The notes beneath the pieces are model-generated. The model was not told the DNA's origin. It saw only the letters and a program-made list of their open reading frames with translations, and ran no database searches. This document shows positions 10,939 to 20,449 of a DNA stretch of 64,000 bases, one piece after another. The DNA lies in NCBI RefSeq assembly GCF_028553885.1, contig NZ_CP067169.1:2990001-3054000 (forward strand), written 5' to 3'. This DNA comes from Paracoccus aestuarii (GTDB lineage Bacteria; Pseudomonadota; Alphaproteobacteria; Rhodobacterales; Rhodobacteraceae). Both the position numbers and the translations under genes were made by a program. Positions within the stretch are counted from its first letter, which is position 1, and the number at the start of each line of letters is the position of its first letter.

Positions 10939-11535
10939 ATGAGGGTTTCCATGAACTGGCTTCTCAAGCTGGCGATCGTCGGGCTTGTCGCCTCCTGCGG
11001 GGGCGGCGGCAATTTCAGCGCTCCGCGCCAGCTGGACAATGCATGCGCCATCGCCTCCGAACGTCCCGCCTATCTGCGCGCGATGCGCCAGACCGAACGC
11101 AAATGGGGCGTGCCCGTCCATGTGCAGATGGCGACGATGTATCAGGAATCGAAATTCATCGGCGATGCCCGCACCCCGCATCAATATGCGGCGGGCGTGA
11201 TCCCCGTCGGCCGCCAGAGCAGCGCCTTCGGCTATTCCCAGGCCCTGGACGGCACCTGGGAGGAATATCAGCAGAATTCCGGCAACCGTCGCGCCCGGCG
11301 CGACAACATCCGCGATGCCACGGACTTCATGGGCTGGTACATGCATGGCAGCCAGCAGCAGCTGGGCCTGTCCAAGCATGATGCGACATCGCAATACCTG
11401 GCCTATCACGAGGGTCGCGGCGGCTATCGCAGCGGCAGCTTCCGCGGCAAGCCCTGGCTGATGCGCGTCGCGAACCAGGTCGGCCAGCGGTCCGAGATGT
11501 ACCGCCAGCAGCTGATCGCCTGCCGCCGCGCTTGA
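10939..11535 (+). CDS. Lysozyme-like (SLT) lipoprotein
   Basis: A 198-residue predicted lipoprotein: a signal sequence ends in the lipobox VASC with Cys20, followed by a Gly-rich linker. The rest resembles a lytic transglycosylase (SLT) domain: a possible catalytic Glu in MATMYQESKFIGDA, then GYSQALDGTWEEYQ and the YLAYHEG.GGY motif. It probably acts on peptidoglycan from the inner leaflet of the outer membrane or the inner membrane. ATG at 10939 or 10951 are both possible; both give the same lipobox. GST follows 50 bases downstream. Confidence 0.82.
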   Translation: MRVSMNWLLKLAIVGLVASCGGGGNFSAPRQLDNACAIASERPAYLRAMRQTERKWGVPVHVQMATMYQESKFIGDARTPHQYAAGVIPVGRQSSAFGYSQALDGTWEEYQQNSGNRRARRDNIRDATDFMGWYMHGSQQQLGLSKHDATSQYLAYHEGRGGYRSGSFRGKPWLMRVANQVGQRSEMYRQQLIACRRA

Positions 11536-11585
11536 CGCGGGCCCCCTGCTGGGGCCTTCTGGTCCCCGCATCTTCGGGGGGATCC

Positions 11586-12173
11586 ATGTATCGCGTCATC
11601 GGCACCGCAAAATCCCGCGCCTTCCGCGTCCTGTGGATGCTGGAGGAGCTGGGCCAACCCTACGAACACATCCCCGCCCTGCCCCGCAGCGAGGGGGTGG
11701 CCCAGGTGAACCCGGCGGGCAAGGTGCCGGTGCTGATCGACGACGGCACGCCGATCACCGATTCGACCGCCATCCTGACCTATCTGGCCGATCGCCATGG
11801 CGATCTGACCCATCCGGCGGGCACGCTGGACCGGGCGCGCCAGGACAGCCTGACCCAGTTCCTGCTGGACGAATTCGACGCGGCCCTGTGGCTGGCGGCG
11901 CGCCACAGCTTCGTGCTGCCCCCGCAGATGCGGCTGGCGGCGATCAAGAACACCCTGATGTGGGAATTCGAGACCAGCCAGAAGACCTTGGCCCATCGCA
12001 TGGGCGACGGCCCCTTCCTGATGGGGCCGCGCATGACGCTGGCCGACGTGATCCTGACGCATTGCCTGGACTGGGCGCTGGTCGCGCGCTTTCCGGTCAC
12101 CGAACACCGGCTGTCGGATTATCTGGACCGGATGCGCCAGCGGCCCGCCTACAAGGCCGCCGCCGCGCGCTAG
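11586..12173 (+). CDS. Glutathione S-transferase family protein
   Basis: A 195-residue GST: an N-terminal thioredoxin-like domain (YRVIGTAKSRAFRVLWMLEELG, the VNPAGKVPVL cis-Pro turn and DSTAILTYLAD glutathione-binding Ser) and an all-helical C-terminal domain. The ATG at 11586 follows GGGGGGAT; earlier in-frame residues overlap the lipoprotein end and show no similarity to the fold. The substrate is unknown. It converges with the flavoprotein gene at 12170 (4-base overlap of the two 3' ends). Confidence 0.88.
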   Translation: MYRVIGTAKSRAFRVLWMLEELGQPYEHIPALPRSEGVAQVNPAGKVPVLIDDGTPITDSTAILTYLADRHGDLTHPAGTLDRARQDSLTQFLLDEFDAALWLAARHSFVLPPQMRLAAIKNTLMWEFETSQKTLAHRMGDGPFLMGPRMTLADVILTHCLDWALVARFPVTEHRLSDYLDRMRQRPAYKAAAAR

Positions 12174-13354
12174 GGCGCGATCCGCGCCGCCGCCGCCCGC
12201 CCTGCCCGCAGCCCCGTCGCCAGGCAGGCGGTCAGCAGATAGCCGCCCGTCGGCGCCTCCCAGTCCAGCATCTCGCCCGCGGCGAAGGTGCCGGGCAGGG
12301 CGCGCAGCTCCAGGTCGGGGGTCAGCGCCTCGGCGCGGATCCCCCCGGCCGAGGATATCGCCCGGTCCAGCCCCATCACCCCCGCATGGCGCAGTGGCAG
12401 CGCCTTGGCCCGCGCCGCCCATCCCGCCGGGTCCTGCGGCAGGGGCCGCCCCCATTCCAGCATCAAGGCCACGCGCAGCGGACAGCCCAGCACCCGGCGC
12501 AGCCAGTTGCCGATGCTCAGCCGCCCGCGGGCTTGGGCGAATCGCCTGGCCAGCCGCTCCGCCGTCAGGTCCGGCGCCAGGTCGATCACCGCCGCCGCCC
12601 CGTCGCGGATCTGCGCGGACAGCGCATAGATCCCGCCGCCCTCGACGCCGTGGCGAGTGACGACCCATTCGCCGCGGCTGACCGCGCCGCCCGCGCGGAT
12701 GGCCGTGCCCTTGACCGCCTGGCCCTGAAAGCGGCGCATCGGGTCGGACCAATCCACCCGCAGCCCCATATTCGCCGGGCGGAAGGGCGCGATCGCCACC
12801 CCCGCCCCCGCCCGGATCGGCACCCAGCCCGCATCCGATCCCAGCCTGGGCCAGCTGGCCCCGCCCAAGGCCAGCACCGTGACCTGCGGGGCGACGTCCC
12901 GCGGCCCCTCGGGCGTGTCGAATCGGAACCCGTCGCCCAGCCCGGTCCAGCGCCAGCGGCGCCGCAGGGTGACGCCCCCCGCCTCCAGCCGCGCCAGCCA
13001 GGCCCGCAGCAGGGGCGAGGCCTTCATCCCCACCGGAAAGACCCGCCCGGTGGACCCCGAGAACAGCGCGATGCCCAGTCCCTCGGCCCAGGCCCGGACC
13101 GATTCGGGGCCGAAATCCCGGCCATCCACCTGCAGAAATCCGCCCGGATCGGGCGCGCGGCCCGCGATCTGGTCGGCAAAGACCGCCGCAGGTTCGTCCT
13201 TGGTCAGGTTCAGCCCGGATTTGCCCGCCATCAACAGCTTGCGCGCGGGGCTGGGCATGGCATCGGCCAGGATCACCCGGCGCCCCGGGGCCATCAGCGC
13301 CTCGGCCGCCATCAGCCCGGCGGGCCCCGCGCCGATGACCAATGCCAGGCTCAC
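12170..13354 (-). CDS. FAD-dependent oxidoreductase, HI0933/BaiN-like (TIGR03862 type)
   Basis: A 394-residue flavoprotein with the N-terminal dinucleotide motif GAGPAGLMAAEAL, the family segment ARKLLMAGKSGLNLTK, TGRVFPVGMKASPLLRAWL and the C-terminal FAD signature GEMLDWEAPTGGYLLTACLATG. The reaction is unknown for most members. The start is GTG 13354, overlapping the holA stop as GTGA, so translation is coupled. It is the last gene of the leuS-lptE-holA operon. Confidence 0.88.
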   Translation of the reverse strand: MSLALVIGAGPAGLMAAEALMAPGRRVILADAMPSPARKLLMAGKSGLNLTKDEPAAVFADQIAGRAPDPGGFLQVDGRDFGPESVRAWAEGLGIALFSGSTGRVFPVGMKASPLLRAWLARLEAGGVTLRRRWRWTGLGDGFRFDTPEGPRDVAPQVTVLALGGASWPRLGSDAGWVPIRAGAGVAIAPFRPANMGLRVDWSDPMRRFQGQAVKGTAIRAGGAVSRGEWVVTRHGVEGGGIYALSAQIRDGAAAVIDLAPDLTAERLARRFAQARGRLSIGNWLRRVLGCPLRVALMLEWGRPLPQDPAGWAARAKALPLRHAGVMGLDRAISSAGGIRAEALTPDLELRALPGTFAAGEMLDWEAPTGGYLLTACLATGLRAGRAAAARIAP

Positions 13355-14379
13355 CTGCGGCCCCGCGGCTTCATCACCAACCGCAGCAGCGCGCGTTCGA
13401 CCAGCGCCATCTGCGGCGCGCGGCTGGCGCTGCGCAGCACCATGTCGGTCGAGATCAGCAGCGACACCGCCTCCTCCAGGGGGCCCATGCCCCAGCTCTG
13501 GGCCTGGCGCGCCATGCGGTCGCGGCGCGGGCCGAAGACGGGGGGCCGCGCCCGGGCCAAGGCCACGCCCGGTCCCGCCGGATCCGCCGCCGCCAGATGC
13601 AGCGCCCGGAAATGGCGCAGCGCCGCGATGCACAGCGTCACCGGCGCCATCCCCTGCTGGTCGATCCGCCGCATCAGGGGCCCGAAATCCCCATCGCGGC
13701 GTTCGGCGACCGTGTGGATCAATTCGTCCAGATCCGCCTCGATCGTGGCGGGGGCCAAGGCCGCGATCTCCTCCGGGGTCAGGGGGCTGTCATCACCATG
13801 CTTGTAGAGGCCGATCTTCTCAATCGTCTGGCGCAGATCGCCCGGGTCCAGCGCCCGGGCTAGGATCGTCATCTCGCGCAGCGCGTCGCGGGGCAGCTGA
13901 TGCAGCCCGGCATCGGCCATCCAGCGGATGATCTCCTCCTCGCCCGGGGGGTCGTCATAGATGGGGGCGCAGACGGCCTGGCCATGGGTCTCGAACAGCT
14001 TGCGCAGCGCGGATGACTTGGAAAGCTGGCCCGCGGTAACGACGACGACCGCATCCCCTTGGCGCCACCCCTCCAGCGCGCCGCGCACGGCATCGGCGGC
14101 GCTGTCGGGCGTGTCCTCGACCAGCACGACGCGGGGGCCGGGAAAGAACCCCACCTCGCGCACCGCGTCGATCAGCTGGGCGGGGTCCTTCTTCAGCCCG
14201 CCGCCGGGCATGCGGGTCAGGCGCATCTCCTCGTCGGCCTTCTCGCCCACCAGGGCGCGCACGGCCTCGGCCCGTTTCAGCGCGACGCGCATCGCGTCCT
14301 GGCCGTGGATCAGCAAGGCGGGCCGCGACGGGTCGGGCCGGGCCAGATAGCGCGCGATCTCGGGGCCCTTCAGCAGCAT
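13351..14379 (-). CDS. holA: DNA polymerase III subunit delta
   Basis: A 342-residue clamp-loader delta subunit, which opens the beta sliding clamp. Recognised by the N-terminal LLIHGQDAMRVALKRAEAVR region, the FFPGPRVVLVEDTPD and VVTAGQLSKSSALRKLFE segments, and the C-terminal collar-type helices. Unlike ATP-binding clamp-loader subunits it has no P-loop, as expected for delta. It follows lptE after only three bases, the same order (leuS-lptE-holA) as in many proteobacteria. Confidence 0.92.
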   Translation of the reverse strand: MLLKGPEIARYLARPDPSRPALLIHGQDAMRVALKRAEAVRALVGEKADEEMRLTRMPGGGLKKDPAQLIDAVREVGFFPGPRVVLVEDTPDSAADAVRGALEGWRQGDAVVVVTAGQLSKSSALRKLFETHGQAVCAPIYDDPPGEEEIIRWMADAGLHQLPRDALREMTILARALDPGDLRQTIEKIGLYKHGDDSPLTPEEIAALAPATIEADLDELIHTVAERRDGDFGPLMRRIDQQGMAPVTLCIAALRHFRALHLAAADPAGPGVALARARPPVFGPRRDRMARQAQSWGMGPLEEAVSLLISTDMVLRSASRAPQMALVERALLRLVMKPRGRR

Positions 14380-14382
14380 CGC

Positions 14383-14868
14383 TCAGCCCGGCAGGCCGGG
14401 CGCCGCCGCCAGCAGCCGCGTGACCACCTGATCGGCCAGCATCAGCGCCAGGCGCTGGCGGGCATCGCCCTCGGCCGCCAAGGTCGAGATCGTCGTCCCC
14501 GTCGTCGAATAGGAGGTGAAGCTGCTGACCCGCCCCTGAACCAGCACCGTCCCGTCCCCCGCCTTCAGCGAGAAATCGGCCGTGCCGTTCAGGGAATAGC
14601 GCGTCGTGACCTCGTCCGGGGTGATGGCCTGGGGCACGACCCCGGCGGCGATCTGGTAATCCAGGTCATAGATCGCCGCATCCTCCGGGCCCAAGCGGTC
14701 GGCGATGCGGCGGTTGAAGACGAAATCCAGGGGCGTGTCCGGGTCGCGCGGCCGAACCCGGCCGAACAGCCGCCCGCCGCCCCCGCCCGGCCCATAGACC
14801 GGCGTCAGCCCGCAGCCCGCCAGCGCCAGCAAGCCCAGGATCGCCGCGCGGCGGTCAGGCGACCACAT
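14383..14868 (-). CDS. lptE: LPS-assembly lipoprotein LptE
   Basis: A 161-residue outer-membrane lipoprotein that plugs the LptD translocon for lipopolysaccharide. A short signal sequence ends with lipobox [12 protein letters not shown] (Cys ~19); the GLTPVYG continuation is typical of alphaproteobacterial LptE. A glycine-rich linker follows. Its start overlaps the leuS 3' end by 14 bases. Confidence 0.88.
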   Translation of the reverse strand: MWSPDRRAAILGLLALAGCGLTPVYGPGGGGGRLFGRVRPRDPDTPLDFVFNRRIADRLGPEDAAIYDLDYQIAAGVVPQAITPDEVTTRYSLNGTADFSLKAGDGTVLVQGRVSSFTSYSTTGTTISTLAAEGDARQRLALMLADQVVTRLLAAAPGLPG

Positions 14869-17392
14869 TGACGATCCGCCCCGGCACGACGATCAGCTTT
14901 TTGGGCGCGGCCCCCTCCAGGAAGCGCCGCACGGTGTCGTCGGACAGGACCAGCGCCTCGATCTGGTCCTTGGGCATGTCCTTGGGCACGGTGATCTCGG
15001 CCCGGCGCTTGCCGTTGATCTGGATGGGCAGGGTGACGCTGTCATCCTCCAGCAGGGCGGGGTCGGCCTTGGGCCAGCCGGCATCGACGACCATGCCCTG
15101 CCCGCCCGAGGCGGCCCAGACATCCTCGGCCAGATGCGGGACCATCGGCGCCATCAGCTGGGCCATGATGCGCAGCACGGCGCAGCGCGCCTCGCCCCCG
15201 GCCTTGGATCTGCCGATGGCATTGGCCAGCTCATAGAGCTTGGCGACGGCCTTGTTGAAGGCGAAACCCTCGATCGCGCGGGTCACATCGGCGATGGCGC
15301 GATGCGCCGCGCGGGTCAGGTCGGGATCGTCGCCGCCCTCGGGCGCATCCTCGGCCAGGCGATGCACGCGGCCCAGGAACTTGGCGGCGGCCTCGGCCCC
15401 GGCGGCGGTCCATTCGACGTCGCGCTCGGGGGGGCTGTCGGACAGCATGAACCAGCGCGCGGTATCGGCGCCGAAGCTCTCGACGATGTTCACCGGGTCG
15501 ACGACGTTCTTCTTGGATTTCGACATCTTGGCCGAGGGGATTACCTCGACCGCCGTGCCGTCGGCCAGTTTGCCGTCGGTCACATCCTCGGGCAGGTGAT
15601 AGACAGGGCGGCCGCGATCATCGGTGGTCTTGTAGATCTCGTGCGTGACCATGCCTTGGGTGAACAGCGCATCAAAGGGCTCCTTCGCGGCCTCGGGCAG
15701 GTGGCCGGTTTTCACCATCGCCCGGGCGAAGAAGCGCGAATAGAGCAGGTGCAGGATCGCATGCTCGATGCCCCCAATATACTGGTCGACATTCATCCAG
15801 TAATCCGCATCCGCGCGCTCGGTCGGCGTCGCCGCATGGGGAGAGGTGAAGCGCGCGTAATACCAGGACGAATCGACAAACGTGTCCATCGTGTCGGTTT
15901 CCCGGCGCGCGGCATTGCCACAGACGGGGCATGGCACCCCACGCCACGAGGGGTGGCGGTCCAGCGGGTTTCCGGGCACGTCGAAACTCACGTCCTGCGG
16001 CAGCAGCACGGGCAGGTTCTGCTTCGCCTCGGGGACCGTCCCGCAGGTGTCGCAATGCACGACCGGGATCGGACAGCCCCAATAGCGCTGGCGCGAGATG
16101 CCCCAATCGCGCAGGCGGAACTTGGTCACGCCCTCGCCATAGCCCGCGCGTTCCGCATGGGCGATGGCGGCGTCCACCGCGGCCTCTCCGGTCTGGTCGG
16201 CGGCGCCCGCAAAGCCGCGCACATAGGTCACGGCCTCGGTCTTGCCGGGCACGAAGGGCGCGTCGGCCACCAGCGCATCGGCCTGATCCAGCGTCATGCC
16301 GGGCTGGCCGAAGGTCGCGCGGATGGGCAACCCGTATTTCACGGCGAATTCGTGGTCGCGCTCGTCATGCGCCGGGCTGCCGAAGATCGCGCCGGTGCCG
16401 TAATCCATCAGCACGAAATTCGCGATCCAGATGGGCAGGTGCCAATCCGCGTCCAGCGGATGCGCGACGGTCAGACCGGTATCGAATCCCAGCTTGGGCG
16501 CGGTCTCGATCGCCTCCTCGGTGGTGCCGATGCGGCGGCATTCCGCGCGGAAGGCCTCGATCTCGGGGCGCGAGGCCGCCAGCTCCTTGACCAGCGGATG
16601 GTCCGGCGACAGCGCGACGAAGCTGGCCCCCATCAGCGTGTCGGGGCGGGTCGTATAGACCTCGATCGCCTCATGGCCCGCGGGCGCATCGACCGTGGCG
16701 AAGCGGAACTGCAAGCCCCGCGACTTGCCGATCCAGTTGGCCTGCATCAGGCGCACCTTCTCGGGCCAGCCCTTGAGGCCGTCCAGCGCCTCCAGCAATT
16801 CATCGCTGTAGTCGCTGATCTTGAAGAACCACTGCGTCAGCTCGCGCCGTTCCACCGTGGCGCCGGATCGCCAGCCCTTGCCGTCGATCACTTGTTCGTT
16901 GGCCAGCACGGTCATGTCGACCGGGTCCCAGTTCACCTGCGCCGATTTGCGCGTGATCAGGCCCGCCTCAAGCATGTCCAGGAACAGCGCCTGCTGCTGC
17001 GCCACATAGGCGTCGTCGCAGGTCGCGAATTCGCGGCTCCAGTCGATGGACAGGCCCAAGGGCTTCAGCTGATCGCGCATGGTCGCGATATTGGCATAGG
17101 TCCAGTCGCGCGGATGGCCGCCCTGTTCCATCGCGGCATTTTCCGCGGGCATGCCGAAGGCGTCCCAGCCCATCGGGTGCAGCACCGAAAACCCCTGCGC
17201 GCGCTTGAACCGCGCCACCACGTCGCCCATCGTGTAGTTGCGCACATGGCCCATATGGATGCGCCCCGAGGGATAGGGGAACATCTCCAGCACGTAATAT
17301 TTTGGGCGCTCGTCGCGGATGGCGGTGAAGCTGCCGGCATCCGCCCAGGCCTTCTGCCAGCGGGCTTCGCTCGTCGCGGGATCATAGGGCAT
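14855..17392 (-). CDS. leuS: Leucyl-tRNA synthetase
   Basis: An 845-residue class I synthetase charging tRNA-Leu. The HIGH-type motif ([11 protein letters not shown]) is at about residues 39-49, the editing CP1 domain contains the [19 protein letters not shown] segment, a zinc-ribbon-like insertion CDTCGTV...CPVCGNAA follows, and the catalytic loop KMSKSKKN lies near residue 620. A family anticodon-binding domain is complete. The SD GAGG before its ATG lies in the 3' arm of the hairpin at 17399-17424. First gene of leuS-lptE-holA-flavoprotein. Confidence 0.96.
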   Translation of the reverse strand: MPYDPATSEARWQKAWADAGSFTAIRDERPKYYVLEMFPYPSGRIHMGHVRNYTMGDVVARFKRAQGFSVLHPMGWDAFGMPAENAAMEQGGHPRDWTYANIATMRDQLKPLGLSIDWSREFATCDDAYVAQQQALFLDMLEAGLITRKSAQVNWDPVDMTVLANEQVIDGKGWRSGATVERRELTQWFFKISDYSDELLEALDGLKGWPEKVRLMQANWIGKSRGLQFRFATVDAPAGHEAIEVYTTRPDTLMGASFVALSPDHPLVKELAASRPEIEAFRAECRRIGTTEEAIETAPKLGFDTGLTVAHPLDADWHLPIWIANFVLMDYGTGAIFGSPAHDERDHEFAVKYGLPIRATFGQPGMTLDQADALVADAPFVPGKTEAVTYVRGFAGAADQTGEAAVDAAIAHAERAGYGEGVTKFRLRDWGISRQRYWGCPIPVVHCDTCGTVPEAKQNLPVLLPQDVSFDVPGNPLDRHPSWRGVPCPVCGNAARRETDTMDTFVDSSWYYARFTSPHAATPTERADADYWMNVDQYIGGIEHAILHLLYSRFFARAMVKTGHLPEAAKEPFDALFTQGMVTHEIYKTTDDRGRPVYHLPEDVTDGKLADGTAVEVIPSAKMSKSKKNVVDPVNIVESFGADTARWFMLSDSPPERDVEWTAAGAEAAAKFLGRVHRLAEDAPEGGDDPDLTRAAHRAIADVTRAIEGFAFNKAVAKLYELANAIGRSKAGGEARCAVLRIMAQLMAPMVPHLAEDVWAASGGQGMVVDAGWPKADPALLEDDSVTLPIQINGKRRAEITVPKDMPKDQIEALVLSDDTVRRFLEGAAPKKLIVVPGRIVNVVA

Positions 17393-17398
17393 GGGGAA

Positions 17399-17424
17399 CC
17401 TCGGGCGTCATTCGTTGCCCGAGG
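17399..17424 (-). promoter_or_regulatory. Hairpin occluding the leuS ribosome site
   Basis: Plus-strand CCTCGGGC (17399-17406) and GCCCGAGG (17417-17424) form a perfect 8-bp stem in the leuS leader. On the mRNA its 3' arm contains the GAGG that serves as the leuS Shine-Dalgarno, six bases before the ATG. It may alternatively be the end hairpin of the upstream DUF3576 transcript; there is no T-run. Confidence 0.45.
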
Positions 17425-17470
17425 GGGTTTACATGCCGCGCCGGACCGGGTCCAGCGCCGCTTGCAGAGG

Positions 17471-17968
17471 CTACAGGCGGCCGTCGCGGATGCGCAGCTG
17501 GCGCGCGCGGGTCAGGATCGCGTCCTCGACCGCGCGCACGGTGCCGGGTTCGACCGCCGCGCCGCCCGGACCCTGCAAGGACAGGCGCAGGCTGCGCGCG
17601 TCCAGCGCCGGGTCGCTGATCTGGATCGTGGCGCGATAGGACCGGCCCCCGCCGGGCGGCGTGCCGAATCCGGTCTGGATCACCCCGGTGAAGGGATCGA
17701 CCGTCTGGATCGGCAGAAAGTTCAGCACGTCCAGGCTGGCATTCCACAGATACTTGTTCACGCCGACCGTCTGGTTCGGATTCTCGGACCGGCGGAAGAC
17801 GTCCTGGATCCGCGTGCCGCGAACCTCGGGCCGCATGTCCGGGCCGTCGGCCATGGTCAGCGTATCGGCCGGGCGCGCGCCCCCGCCGCCGCATGCGGCC
17901 AGGCCCATGCCAAGCCCCGCGCAAAGCGTCGTGGCGATCATCAGGCGCGCGGCGCGTGCAAAGCTCAT
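17471..17968 (-). CDS. DUF3576 domain lipoprotein
   Basis: A 165-residue predicted lipoprotein with lipobox LAAC (Cys ~26) followed by GGGG, and the DUF3576 body: VNKYLWNASLDVLNFLPIQTVDPFTGVIQTGFG then SYRATIQISDPALDARSLRLSLQG. It is found in alphaproteobacteria and its function is unknown. The ATG at 17968 has AGGGG about five to nine bases upstream. It lies upstream of leuS on the same strand. Confidence 0.85.
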   Translation of the reverse strand: MSFARAARLMIATTLCAGLGMGLAACGGGGARPADTLTMADGPDMRPEVRGTRIQDVFRRSENPNQTVGVNKYLWNASLDVLNFLPIQTVDPFTGVIQTGFGTPPGGGRSYRATIQISDPALDARSLRLSLQGPGGAAVEPGTVRAVEDAILTRARQLRIRDGRL

Positions 17969-18268
17969 CCCATCCCCCTGAGGTCGGTGTCTCGGCCCCA
18001 GCATTAGACCGGAACGGCATGTCAGAACAAGGCATTCCCTCGGCCCGCGCCCATCCGGCGCGACCGCGCGCGGGATGCCACCCGCGACGCTTCCGGGGGC
18101 CTTGCAACCCCGCCTTGCGCGACTGTGGCGCAAGTGCATCAGGCTAGCCCGCAAGCAAACCCGACGGTCCTGAATTCGTTGCATCACAATCGCGGAAAGG
18201 TGAAACAAATAGCATCCCCAGGACGGAACTCCGGCTTGGGCAACAGAGAGACAAGAGGGAACATCACC
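17969..18268. promoter_or_regulatory. Divergent intergenic region, DUF3576 / porin
   Basis: This 300-base gap carries the promoters of both divergent genes. No open frame with family similarity lies in it. Near the porin side the sequence becomes less GC-rich (18160-18230), as expected of a strong promoter, but I cannot assign a convincing -35/-10 pair. Confidence 0.4.
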
Positions 18269-19240
18269 ATGAAAAAGGCTCTTATCGCCTCGACCGCGCT
18301 GGTTCTGTCCGCCGGCGTGGCCGCTGCCGACGTGACCATCTCGGGCTATGGCCGCACCGCAGTCGACTATGTCGAAGGCCGCGATCAGGAAGCCCAGGTT
18401 TCGGCCCGCGTCCGCCTGAACGTCCATGCCACGACCTCGACCGACCAGGGCGTCGATTTCGGTGCCCGCGTCCGCGCCCAGTGGGACCAGGGTGATGCCG
18501 GCATCGATTCCGTGTCGCCCGGCCAGATCTATGTCACCGCCAGCGGCCTGACCGTCGCCGTCGGCAACGTCGGCACCGCCTTCGACAATGCCGGCCTGCT
18601 GTACTCGTCGGAAGTCGGCCTGATCAGCCGTTCGTTCGGCAACCCGTCGGGCGCCTTCTTCGCCTATTCGTCGAAAGCCTACGGCTCGAACACCTTCCTG
18701 ACCGAGTGCGACGACGAGCTGGAAGTGCCCTGCTCGACCATCGTCGACAACCAGTCGCGCAACCGTCTCGGCGTCTCGGTCGAATACGCGGTCGACGCGC
18801 TGAAGGCCCGCTTCTCCTATGTTGACCCGAACCAGACCGTCGGTGGCACCACCGAAGAGATCGGCGTTTCGGTCGACTACAACTGGAACGACATCGCGCT
18901 GTCGGCCGCCGCGGTCAAGGACGGCGCCGGCGAGTCGGGCAACGACCAGTACTTCCTGGGCGCCTACTACACCCTGGCAGGCACCGAAAACGGCGTCGGC
19001 CTGAACTACATCGACAACAACAGCAGCGACACCTTCGTGCTGTACGGTGACTATGTCGTCGCTCCGCTGACCACGCTGAGCGCCTATGTGTCGAACAACG
19101 ATGCGGCCGGCAACGACACCGACACCGCCTTCGGTCTGGGCGCCCGCTACGACCTGGGCGGCGCCTACCTGGCCGGCTCGCTGGAGCGTGGCTACGACAA
19201 GAACGTCCGCGGCGACTTCGGTGTCCGCTTCGACTTTTGA
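18269..19240 (+). CDS. Porin (Rhodobacter/Paracoccus type)
   Basis: A 323-residue general porin. The signal peptide MKKALIASTALVLSAGVAAA is followed by DVTISGYGRTAVDYVEG, and the mature chain is a run of short amphipathic strands with acidic loops ending in the C-terminal Phe (VRFDF) needed for outer-membrane assembly. This matches the 16-stranded trimeric porins of Rhodobacter. Codon choice is more restricted than in neighbours (for example repeated ctg, ggc, gac), consistent with very high expression. A strong terminator follows. Confidence 0.93.
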   Translation: MKKALIASTALVLSAGVAAADVTISGYGRTAVDYVEGRDQEAQVSARVRLNVHATTSTDQGVDFGARVRAQWDQGDAGIDSVSPGQIYVTASGLTVAVGNVGTAFDNAGLLYSSEVGLISRSFGNPSGAFFAYSSKAYGSNTFLTECDDELEVPCSTIVDNQSRNRLGVSVEYAVDALKARFSYVDPNQTVGGTTEEIGVSVDYNWNDIALSAAAVKDGAGESGNDQYFLGAYYTLAGTENGVGLNYIDNNSSDTFVLYGDYVVAPLTTLSAYVSNNDAAGNDTDTAFGLGARYDLGGAYLAGSLERGYDKNVRGDFGVRFDF

Positions 19241-19264
19241 TCCGACCGGATCGTCATGAACCAG

Positions 19265-19299
19265 AGAGAGCGGGCCTTGCGCCCGCTCTTTTCTTTTTG
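19265..19299 (+). terminator. Intrinsic terminator of the porin gene
   Basis: GAGCGGGC (19268-19275) and GCCCGCTC (19281-19288), extendable by an A-T pair on the outside, are followed by TTTTCTTTTTG. A textbook rho-independent terminator. Confidence 0.92.
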
Positions 19300-19311
19300 T
19301 CAGGTGGGGTC

Positions 19312-19965
19312 ATGGGACTGGAAGACATCACCCGCCGCATCCGTGCGGCCGAAGCCGCCGCCGGACGCGAGCCCGGAGCCGTGACCCTGATCGCCGTCAG
19401 CAAGGTGCAGCCCCCCGACCGGGTCGAGGCCGTGCTGGCCGCGGGCCACACCGTGTTCGGCGAAAACTACGTCCAGGAGGCGCAGGCCAAATGGCCCGCA
19501 TGGACCGCCCGCCACCCCGGCGTGTCGGTCCACATGATCGGGCCGCTGCAATCGAACAAGGCCCGCGCTGCGGTGGCGCTGTTCGACGCGATCCATTCGC
19601 TGGACCGGGTCACCTTGGCGCGCAAGCTGGCCCAGCAGATCGACGAACAGGGCCGCAGCCCGCAGCTTTTCGTGCAGGTCAATACCGGGGACGAGCCACA
19701 GAAGGCCGGCATCCTGGTGGATGAGCTGCCGGGCTTCCTGACGCTCTGTGCAGAGCTGGGCCTGCGCCCGCAGGGACTGATGTGCATCCCGCCCGAGGAT
19801 GGCGACCCCGCCCCGCATTTCGCCCTGTTGGCGCGGCTGGCGGCGGATCACGGCTTGCCCGGCCTGTCCATGGGGATGAGCGCCGATTTCGAGACCGCCA
19901 TCGCCCATGGCGCGACCCATGTGCGGGTGGGCTCGGCGATCTTCGGCGCCCGCGATTACGGCTGA
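19312..19965 (+). CDS. YggS family PLP-binding homeostasis protein
   Basis: A 217-residue member of the YggS/PROSC family, a single-domain TIM-barrel PLP carrier involved in vitamin B6 homeostasis. The Schiff-base lysine is in LIAVSKVQP (about residue 31). FGENYVQEAQAK, HMIGPLQSNKARA, SLDRVTLARKL, QVNTGDEPQKAG and the phosphate-binding SMGMSADFETAIAHGATHVRVGSAIFG are intact. The ATG at 19312 follows GGTGGGGTC. Its 3' end overlaps the convergent L,D-transpeptidase gene by 10 bases. Confidence 0.93.
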   Translation: MGLEDITRRIRAAEAAAGREPGAVTLIAVSKVQPPDRVEAVLAAGHTVFGENYVQEAQAKWPAWTARHPGVSVHMIGPLQSNKARAAVALFDAIHSLDRVTLARKLAQQIDEQGRSPQLFVQVNTGDEPQKAGILVDELPGFLTLCAELGLRPQGLMCIPPEDGDPAPHFALLARLAADHGLPGLSMGMSADFETAIAHGATHVRVGSAIFGARDYG

Positions 19966-20441
19966 GGCACGATGATCCGCGTGCCCGGCGGCGCCTGCCG
20001 GGCCAGGCGGATCAGGTCGGCCCGGGCAAAGGCGATGCAGCCCTCGGTCCCGAATCCCGGCCGGCGCCACTGGTGCAGAAAGATCGCCGATCCCCGCCCC
20101 GGCACGGCCCGCGGCCAGTTCCAATCCGTCGTCATCACCAGGTCATAGAGCGGGTCCGCCCGCCGCATCCGCTCGTGGCTGGCGGTCAGGGGCGCGCGGG
20201 CGTGGCGGTTATAGGCCGGATGGCCCGGGTCGTCGCACCACAGATCGCCCGGCCCGATCGCGCGCGCCCAAGGCGCGGGCCGGGCCAGCCGGTCGGGGCG
20301 ATACCACAGGCCGGTGATCCGCATGACCCCCGCCGGGGTCGCGCCGTCGCCCTCGCGCTTGGTGGCGGTCACCCCGGTCTTGCCGATCGCGCAGGGGATG
20401 ACCCGGCCCGAAAACCGCAGACCCATCGGCGTCAGCACCAT
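19956..20441 (-). CDS. L,D-transpeptidase (YkuD) family protein
   Basis: A 161-residue YkuD-domain protein: IFLHQWRRPGFGTEGCIAF (residues ~122-140) carries the His and the catalytic Cys, with EGC in place of the common S-x-GC. These enzymes make 3-3 peptidoglycan crosslinks or attach proteins to it. No signal peptide is visible, unusual for a periplasmic enzyme. I chose ATG 20441, which has GAGGGG five bases upstream. A GTG at 20453 overlapping the ribA stop as GTGA is the alternative and adds four residues. Confidence 0.82.
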   Translation of the reverse strand: MVLTPMGLRFSGRVIPCAIGKTGVTATKREGDGATPAGVMRITGLWYRPDRLARPAPWARAIGPGDLWCDDPGHPAYNRHARAPLTASHERMRRADPLYDLVMTTDWNWPRAVPGRGSAIFLHQWRRPGFGTEGCIAFARADLIRLARQAPPGTRIIVPQP

Positions 20442-20449
20442 CGCGCCCC

